Source: an uncultured Caulobacter sp. (GTDB lineage: Bacteria > Pseudomonadota > Alphaproteobacteria > Caulobacterales > Caulobacteraceae). Taken from it: a stretch of DNA of 16,791 nucleotides. Each line of letters opens with the position of its first letter. Position 1 is the stretch's first letter. The stretch is from assembly GCA_937991555.1 (NCBI GenBank), contig CALKHU010000239.1, positions 1 to 16,791 on the forward strand, in the 5' to 3' direction. The notes under the pieces were generated by a model, which saw only the letters and a list, made by a program, of their open reading frames with translations, was not told the DNA's origin and ran no database searches. The translations under genes and the position numbers were made by a program. Shown piece after piece: positions 12,200-16,791 of this stretch.

Positions 12200-13554
12200 C
12201 CCGCCTGCTCCTCGCTTCCATCGCCGCCCTGGCCCTCGCCGGCCCCGCGGCCGCGGCCGAGACGGTCGCCATCGTCAACGCCCGGCTCGAGACCGCCACC
12301 GGCGCGGGCGCCATCCCGTCGGGGACCATCGTCCTCAAGGACGGCAAGATCGTCGCCGTCGGCGCCGGCGTGGCCGCTCCGGCCGGCGCGCGGGTGATCG
12401 ACGCCCGCGGCGGCGTCGTGACGCCCGGCCTGATCGCGCCGTCGACCAATCTCGGCGTCTCGGAGGTCGAACTCGAGTCGTCCACCCGCGACGACAACTC
12501 CGGCGCCCTGTCGGCCGGATTCGACATCAGCTACGGCGTCAATCCGGACTCGGCGATGATCCCGCTGGCCCGGCAGACGGGCGTGACCCGCGCCGTGGTC
12601 ACCCCCGTCCTCGGACGCGGCGGCGGCGGACACGCCCATGACGGCGGGGCCGGCGACGGCCACGACGACTTCGCGGGCGGCGGCGGCGGCGGCGAAGGCG
12701 ATCCGAACATGTTCGCCGGCCAGGCGGCGGTGATCACGCTGGCGGCCGGGGATCCCGACCCGGTGGTCAGGTCCCGCGTGGCCGTCGTGCTCGACCTCGG
12801 CCAGGCCGGGGCCCGCAACGCCGGCGGCTCTCGGGGCGCCGCCCTGGTGCTGGTCCGGGCGGCGCTCGAGGACGCGCGCGTCTTCTCGCGCAACCGCGGC
12901 GCCTACGAGCGCGGCGGCACCCGCGAGTTCGGGCTGTCCCGCATCGACCTCGAAGCGCTGGTCCCCGTCGTCGAGGGCCGCGTGCCGCTGCTCGTCCGCG
13001 TGCATCGGGCCGCGGACATCCGGCAGGCCCTGAAGCTGGCCCGCGAGGAGAAGATCCGCATCATCCTCGAAGGGGTCGAGGAAGGCTGGATGGTGGCCGG
13101 CGAGATCGCCGCGGCCGGCGTGCCGGTGCTGGTCGACTCCCAGGCCAGCCTGCCGAGCCAGTTCGAGACCCTGGGCGCCCGCCTCGACAACGCCGCTCGC
13201 CTGCAACGCGCCGGCGTACAGGTGGCGATCATGGGCAGCCGCGACTTCAACAACCTGCGCCAGGCGCGGGTCAACGCCGGGCTGGCCGTCGCCTACGGCC
13301 TGCCGCGCGAGGCGGCCATCGCCTCGGTCACCGCCGTCCCGGCGCGGATCTGGGGCCAGGCCTCGGCCGGCACGCTGGAGCCGGGCAAGGACGCCGATGT
13401 GGTGCTGTGGAACGGCGATCCGCTGGAGACGACCAGCTGGCCGCTGGCCGTCTTCATCGACGGCGTCGAGCAGCCGCAGACCAGCCGCGCCTTCGAACTG
13501 CGCGACCGCTACGCCCGGCCCAACCCCAATGGCTATCCGCCCGCGTACCAGTAG
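12196..13554 (+). CDS. Exported amidohydrolase paralogue with degenerate metal site
   Basis: A 452-residue protein with a Sec signal (cleavage near AAA at 19-21). The amidohydrolase beta-domain is clear: LKDGKIVAVG at 47-56, VIDARGGVVTPGLI at 67-80, and DADVVLWNGDP at 399-409. Where the partner has DAHSHLG this protein has APSTNLG (81-87), so both metal-binding histidines are missing. The distal HSDD motif of the partner corresponds to GSRDFNN (347-353). A Gly/His/Asp-rich stretch (about 141-168, including GGGGHAHDGG) is inserted. It is probably a non-catalytic or altered partner of the first protein. The start overlaps the upstream stop (ATGA), with AAGGAG at 12180-12185. Codon use resembles its neighbours, so it looks maintained and not like a decaying gene. 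Confidence 0.85.
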   Translation: MTRLLLASIAALALAGPAAAAETVAIVNARLETATGAGAIPSGTIVLKDGKIVAVGAGVAAPAGARVIDARGGVVTPGLIAPSTNLGVSEVELESSTRDDNSGALSAGFDISYGVNPDSAMIPLARQTGVTRAVVTPVLGRGGGGHAHDGGAGDGHDDFAGGGGGGEGDPNMFAGQAAVITLAAGDPDPVVRSRVAVVLDLGQAGARNAGGSRGAALVLVRAALEDARVFSRNRGAYERGGTREFGLSRIDLEALVPVVEGRVPLLVRVHRAADIRQALKLAREEKIRIILEGVEEGWMVAGEIAAAGVPVLVDSQASLPSQFETLGARLDNAARLQRAGVQVAIMGSRDFNNLRQARVNAGLAVAYGLPREAAIASVTAVPARIWGQASAGTLEPGKDADVVLWNGDPLETTSWPLAVFIDGVEQPQTSRAFELRDRYARPNPNGYPPAYQ

Positions 13555-13574
13555 CGGCGGCCGGACCTGACGAA

Positions 13575-13597
13575 GGAGGGTGCGTAATGCGCCCTCC
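13575..13597 (+). terminator. Candidate terminator after the amidohydrolase pair
   Basis: GGAGGGTGC (13575-13583) pairs with GCGCCCTCC (13589-13597) around a GTAAT loop: nine pairs with one T·G. It lies 20 bases past the stop and 19 before the rnr start. The following bases are GGCGTT, so the T-tract is poor and it may attenuate more than fully stop transcription into rnr. Confidence 0.55.
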
Positions 13598-13615
13598 GGC
13601 GTTATCTGAAGGGCA

Positions 13616-15916
13616 ATGGCCAAGCCCCGCGCACCGCGCACACCCCGCACGCCCCGTCATCCGCAGGGCCTCCCCGACCGCGACACCCTGCTGCGCTTCC
13701 TGCGCGAGGCGGGAGAGGCCGACAAGGCGGACATCGCCCGCGCCTTCGGGCTCAAGGGCGCCGAACGCCGCGCGCTGCGCGACATGCTCAAGAGCCTCGA
13801 GGCCGAGGGCGCGCTGGGCAAGCGCGGCCGCAAGGGCTTCGCCGAAGCCGGCGCCCTGCCCCCGGTCGGCGTCGTCGATGTGGTCGAGCGGGACGCCGAC
13901 GGCGACCTCTATGTGAAACTGGCCAAGGGCGGCGACGATACGCCGCTGGTCCGCCTGGCGCCCGACCGGCGCGAGGCGGTGGCCGGGGCGCCGGGGCTGG
14001 GCGACCGCTGCCTGGTGCGGTTCGAGCAGCTGGAGAGCGGCGAGACCGAGGCGCGGCTGATCAAGAAGCTCGGCCAGAGCGCCCACCGCATCCTCGGCGT
14101 GATCCGGAAGGGTCGCCGCGAGGTCCGCGTCGAGCCGGTGGACCGCAAGAGCAAGGACAGCCTCGTCCTCCCGGAACATGAAGGCCGCGACCTGCGCGAC
14201 GGCGACCTGGTGCTGGCCCAGGTGGCCGGATCCGAACGCCGCTACGGCCCCAGGATCGGCAAGCTTCTCGAGGTCGTCGGCCGCGAGGACGAACCACGGG
14301 CGGCGTCGCTGATCGCCATCCATACCCACGGCATCCCGATGGGCTTCACCGACGAGGCGGAGGCCGAGGCCGAGGCGGCGCAGCCGCCGACGCTGCAGGG
14401 CCGCGACGACCTGCGCGATCTGCCGTTCGTGACCATCGACCCGGTGGACGCCCGGGATCATGACGACGCCGTCTTCGCCCATCCCGATCCCGACGCGAAG
14501 AACCCGGGCGGCTGGGTGGTCTGGGTCGCCATCGCCGATGTGGCCGCCTATGTCCGCCACGGCATGGCGCTGGACGAGGAAGCGCGCACCAAGGGTAACA
14601 GCGTCTACTTCCCGGACCGCGTCGAGCCGATGCTGCCGGAGCGGCTCAGCAACGGCCTCTGCAGCCTCCGCGAGGGCGAGAACCGCGCCACCCTGGCGGT
14701 GCGGATGGTGTTCAACGCCAACGGCCGCAAGATCAGCCACCGGTTCGTGCGCGGCCTGATGCGCTCGGCCGCCAAGCTGAGCTACGAACAGGCCCAGGCG
14801 GCCATCGACGGCCGGACTGACGACAAGACCGGCCCGCTGCTGGACGGCGTGCTCAAGCCGCTCTGGACCGCCTACCGCGTGATGCTGAAGGGCCGCGAGG
14901 CGCGCTCGCCGATCCAGATCGAGAGCGATGAACGCCGGATCATCATCGGACCCGACGGCCAGGTCGCCTCGATCACGAAGCGCGCCTCGCTGGAAGCGCA
15001 CCGCCTGATCGAGGAGATGATGATCCAGGCCAACGTCTGCGCCGCCGAGACGCTGGAGATGAGGCGGACGCCGCTGATCTACCGCATCCACGACACCCCC
15101 TCGCCCGAGAAGATGCAGGCGCTGACCGACTTCTTGGCCACGCTGGACATTCCCTGGAGCAAGGGCGAGGCGCCGACGACGAAGCGGTTCAACCGGCTGC
15201 TCGACGACACGCGCGAAGGGCCGCACGCCGACATCGTCAACGAGGTCACCCTGCGCAGCCAGATGCAGGCGCAGTACAATTCCGAGAACATCGGCCACTT
15301 CGGGCTGAACCTGGCGAAGTACGCGCACTTCACCAGTCCGATCCGGCGCTACGCCGACCTGATCGTCCACCGGGGCCTGATCCGGGCGCTGGGGCTGGGC
15401 GGCGACGGCCTGACCGACGACGACATCCGGAAGATCAAGGACACCGCCGAGAGCATCACCCACGCCGAGCGCCGGGCGATGGCCGCCGAACGCGACGCCA
15501 CCGACCGCTACATCGCCGCCTTCATGGCCGACAAGGTCGGCGCCGAGTTCGAGGGGCGGATCACCGGCGTCACCCGCTTCGGCCTGTTCGTTCGCCTGAC
15601 CGACACCGGCGCCGACGGCCTCGTGCCGGTCTCGAGCCTGGGCGGGGAGTACTTCATCCACGACGACCGCACCCATGCCCTGGTCGGCGAGCGCAGCGGC
15701 GCGCGCTGGCCGCTGGGCATGACCGTCGAGGTGCGCCTGCGCGAGGCGACCCCCGTCACCGGCGGCCTGCTGTTCGAGATGCTCAGCGACCCGGCGCCGC
15801 CGGACGCGACCATGCCCCGCCCCCGTCTCGGGGTGCGTCGCCGCATGGATCCCGGCCGCGGCGGTCCCAAGCGCGGCGGCGTGCCGAAGGGCGTGCGCAA
15901 GGGAAAGCGGCGGTAA
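13616..15916 (+). CDS. rnr: Ribonuclease R
   Basis: A 766-residue 3'-to-5' exoribonuclease of the RNB family. In order: a helix-turn-helix segment at about 20-75, OB/cold-shock domains at about 80-240, the RNB catalytic domain at about 260-610, an S1 RNA-binding domain at about 642-730, and a lysine/arginine-rich tail at 738-766. The catalytic acidic cluster is DPVDARDHDDAVF at 275-287 (D275, D281, D283, D284). HFTSPIRRYADL at 571-582 is the second RNB signature. The N-terminal HTH and the basic tail fit RNase R and not RNase II; by family it degrades structured RNA. The ATG at 13616 follows GAAGGG (13608-13613). The gene follows a hairpin and seems independent of the amidohydrolases. A very long open frame on the other strand is a shadow. 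Confidence 0.96.
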   Translation: MAKPRAPRTPRTPRHPQGLPDRDTLLRFLREAGEADKADIARAFGLKGAERRALRDMLKSLEAEGALGKRGRKGFAEAGALPPVGVVDVVERDADGDLYVKLAKGGDDTPLVRLAPDRREAVAGAPGLGDRCLVRFEQLESGETEARLIKKLGQSAHRILGVIRKGRREVRVEPVDRKSKDSLVLPEHEGRDLRDGDLVLAQVAGSERRYGPRIGKLLEVVGREDEPRAASLIAIHTHGIPMGFTDEAEAEAEAAQPPTLQGRDDLRDLPFVTIDPVDARDHDDAVFAHPDPDAKNPGGWVVWVAIADVAAYVRHGMALDEEARTKGNSVYFPDRVEPMLPERLSNGLCSLREGENRATLAVRMVFNANGRKISHRFVRGLMRSAAKLSYEQAQAAIDGRTDDKTGPLLDGVLKPLWTAYRVMLKGREARSPIQIESDERRIIIGPDGQVASITKRASLEAHRLIEEMMIQANVCAAETLEMRRTPLIYRIHDTPSPEKMQALTDFLATLDIPWSKGEAPTTKRFNRLLDDTREGPHADIVNEVTLRSQMQAQYNSENIGHFGLNLAKYAHFTSPIRRYADLIVHRGLIRALGLGGDGLTDDDIRKIKDTAESITHAERRAMAAERDATDRYIAAFMADKVGAEFEGRITGVTRFGLFVRLTDTGADGLVPVSSLGGEYFIHDDRTHALVGERSGARWPLGMTVEVRLREATPVTGGLLFEMLSDPAPPDATMPRPRLGVRRRMDPGRGGPKRGGVPKGVRKGKRR

Positions 15917-15983
15917 TCCATCCCGGGCGCGGACAGCCGTCTCACGGTTGCGCCGGACGCCGTCGGGCCGGGGCGAGACTCCC

Positions 15984-16038
15984 GGGACATATACTCCGGA
16001 GACAAGGCGGGACATTCGGCCCCAAGGCGGGACATTCG
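15984..16038 (+). repeat. Direct repeats of a GGGACAT-containing motif
   Basis: CAAGGCGGGACATTCG occurs exactly twice, at 16003-16018 and 16023-16038, a 20-base period. A third, shorter GGGACAT occurs at 15984-15990, and a GGGGACAA lies at about 16286-16293. Two helical turns of spacing would suit a protein binding one DNA face. Such subterminal GGGACAT repeats also recall ends of some insertion sequences, but no transposase is nearby. Confidence 0.65.
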
Positions 16039-16135
16039 CGCGGCGATCCGGCGGGCCGTCGATCCACCCCCGTCCGGCGGGCGCCATACTGTCGGGATGA
16101 GACGCCCCGGACCACGACCGCCACCCGCGCCAGGA

Positions 16136-16168
16136 CCTTGCCGGCAAGGCCGCAGGGCCCCTTGCCGG
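16136..16168. repeat. CCTTGCCGG palindrome and inverted repeat
   Basis: CCTTGCCGGCAAGG (16136-16149) is a perfect 14-bp palindrome. A further CCTTGCCGG at 16160-16168 can pair with CCGGCAAGG (16141-16149) over a 10-base loop. So three copies of one 9-mer lie within 33 bases. The role is unknown. Confidence 0.55.
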
Positions 16169-16382
16169 GCATCGGCGCGCGGGCCGGTCGGAGCGCCGCC
16201 CTCACGCCCGCGACGCGGCCTGTCCCCCCGTCCCACGGCCCCGGCTCCGCGCTCCCGACACGCGGGCGACCGGTTTGAAGACACAGGGGACAATCCGCCG
16301 ACCGTCAGAGCGTCCGCCGCGCCCCGGACTGGACGCCGGTTCGCCCGGCCATGCTAGGCTCGGCGTCTCGAGAGGGGTCCCC

Positions 16383-16791
16383 ATGAACCGCATCGTCCTC
16401 GCCGCGCTCGCCACCCTGGTCCTGGCCGCGCCCGCCGCCGCCAATGACTCGACGGCCGAGCTGGCCGCAGGCGGGCTGGTGCTGACCCGCACCGACGCCA
16501 TCGTGATGAAGTCGGAGGACCTCTACATCTCCGCCGACGAGGTGCGGGTCCGCTATGTGTTCCTGAACACCTCGGGCAAGGACGTGACCACGCGGGTCGC
16601 CTTCCCGATGCCCGACATCGGCGGGCCGGAGTTCTATTTCCATGACACCAACATCCCCGGCGGCGAAGACCCGGCCAACCTGCTGGCCTTCCGGACGCTG
16701 GTCGACGGCAAGCCGGTGGCGATGGCGGTCGAGCAGACGGCCTTCGTCGGCGAGGTCGAGCGGACCGGCTGGCTGACCGCGCGCGGCGTGC
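16383..16791 (+). CDS. Exported DUF4424 protein (partial, cut by window end)
   Basis: Only the first 136 codons are inside the window; the frame is open at the edge. A 20-residue Sec signal peptide (MNRIVLAALATLVLAAPAAA) is followed by a mature start NDSTAELAAGGLVLTRTDAI and then MKSEDLYISADEVRVRYVF. This beginning is characteristic of DUF4424 proteins, which are periplasmic and of unknown function. The segment after it (VTTRVAFPMPDIGGPEFYF) is also typical. The ATG at 16383 has GAGAGGGG in front and gives the complete signal peptide. The upstream 466-base gap suggests its own promoter, which I could not define. Confidence 0.85.
   Translation, partial: MNRIVLAALATLVLAAPAAANDSTAELAAGGLVLTRTDAIVMKSEDLYISADEVRVRYVFLNTSGKDVTTRVAFPMPDIGGPEFYFHDTNIPGGEDPANLLAFRTLVDGKPVAMAVEQTAFVGEVERTGWLTARGV

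Larger units (their letters stand above)
15917..16382. other. 466-base gene-free region with repeats
   Basis: No credible gene is seen. Open frames here are Arg/Pro-rich and have no family features. A small hairpin, CAGCCGT-CTC-ACGGTTG (15934-15950), lies just past rnr and could help end its transcript, though it lacks a T-tract. Then come the direct repeats at 15984-16038 and the CCTTGCCGG inverted repeats at 16136-16168. The last 25 bases carry a GAGAGGGG ribosome site for the next gene. Confidence 0.6.

Noticed and set aside
13454..16147. An 897-codon open frame on the minus strand opposite rnr
   Set aside because: RNase R on the plus strand has all catalytic motifs and covers this span. 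The antisense frame has no recognisable domain and a composition (Ala, Gly, Arg, Val, His, Asp rich) typical of GC-rich codon-bias shadows.
16097..16357. 86-codon plus-strand frame before the DUF4424 gene
   Set aside because: It is almost only Pro, Arg, Ala and Gly, has no ribosome site, and runs through the inverted repeats, so it is most likely non-coding.

Overview
The window is very GC-rich with dense, mostly non-overlapping genes. Its content (glnB-glnA, a sphingomonad/caulobacter-type TonB-dependent receptor, a bifunctional Nnr, RNase R, a DUF4424 protein) points to an alphaproteobacterium. Caulobacteraceae (Phenylobacterium, Caulobacter or Brevundimonas) is the most likely family. That placement is inference from gene content and base composition, not from a marker gene. 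I see no tRNA, rRNA, CRISPR, intact transposase or phage gene.

Layout. (1) 93-3821, minus strand: a thiolase-like protein of the TLP1 type, then, past a pair of inverted REP-like hairpins, a histidine phosphatase tightly followed by the bifunctional NAD(P)H-hydrate repair enzyme Nnr. (2) 4039-5840, plus strand: glnB (PII) and glnA (type I glutamine synthetase) as an operon, ending in an imperfect hairpin and a strong GNRA-loop terminator. (3) 6167-8350, plus: one TonB-dependent receptor, preceded by a perfect DnaA-box match and a 15-bp inverted repeat. It ends in a terminator almost identical to that of glnA, which is shared with a convergent Kazal-type lipoprotein gene (8405-8746, minus). 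(4) 8809-10614, minus: a three-gene operon of a PadR regulator, a HAAS/DUF1700-like membrane protein and a CPBP intramembrane protease. A perfect 17-bp palindrome sits on the promoter and start codon of padR. (5) 10736-13554, plus: two translationally coupled exported amidohydrolases, the second lacking the metal-binding HxH. (6) 13616-15916, plus: RNase R. (7) 15917-16382: a gene-free stretch with direct and inverted repeats. (8) 16383 to the window edge: the start of an exported DUF4424 protein.

Functionally the window is mostly housekeeping: metabolite repair, nitrogen assimilation and its PII sensor, and RNA turnover. Mixed in are cell-envelope functions: outer-membrane uptake, a periplasmic protease-inhibitor-like lipoprotein, a PadR-controlled membrane module and exported hydrolases. 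I find no clear, wholly new multi-gene system. The points most worth a second look are the padR operator that covers the -10 region and start codon of a probably (near-)leaderless message, the active/degenerate amidohydrolase pair, the thiolase-like protein without thiolase catalytic residues, the REP pair, and the repeats upstream of the DUF4424 gene.
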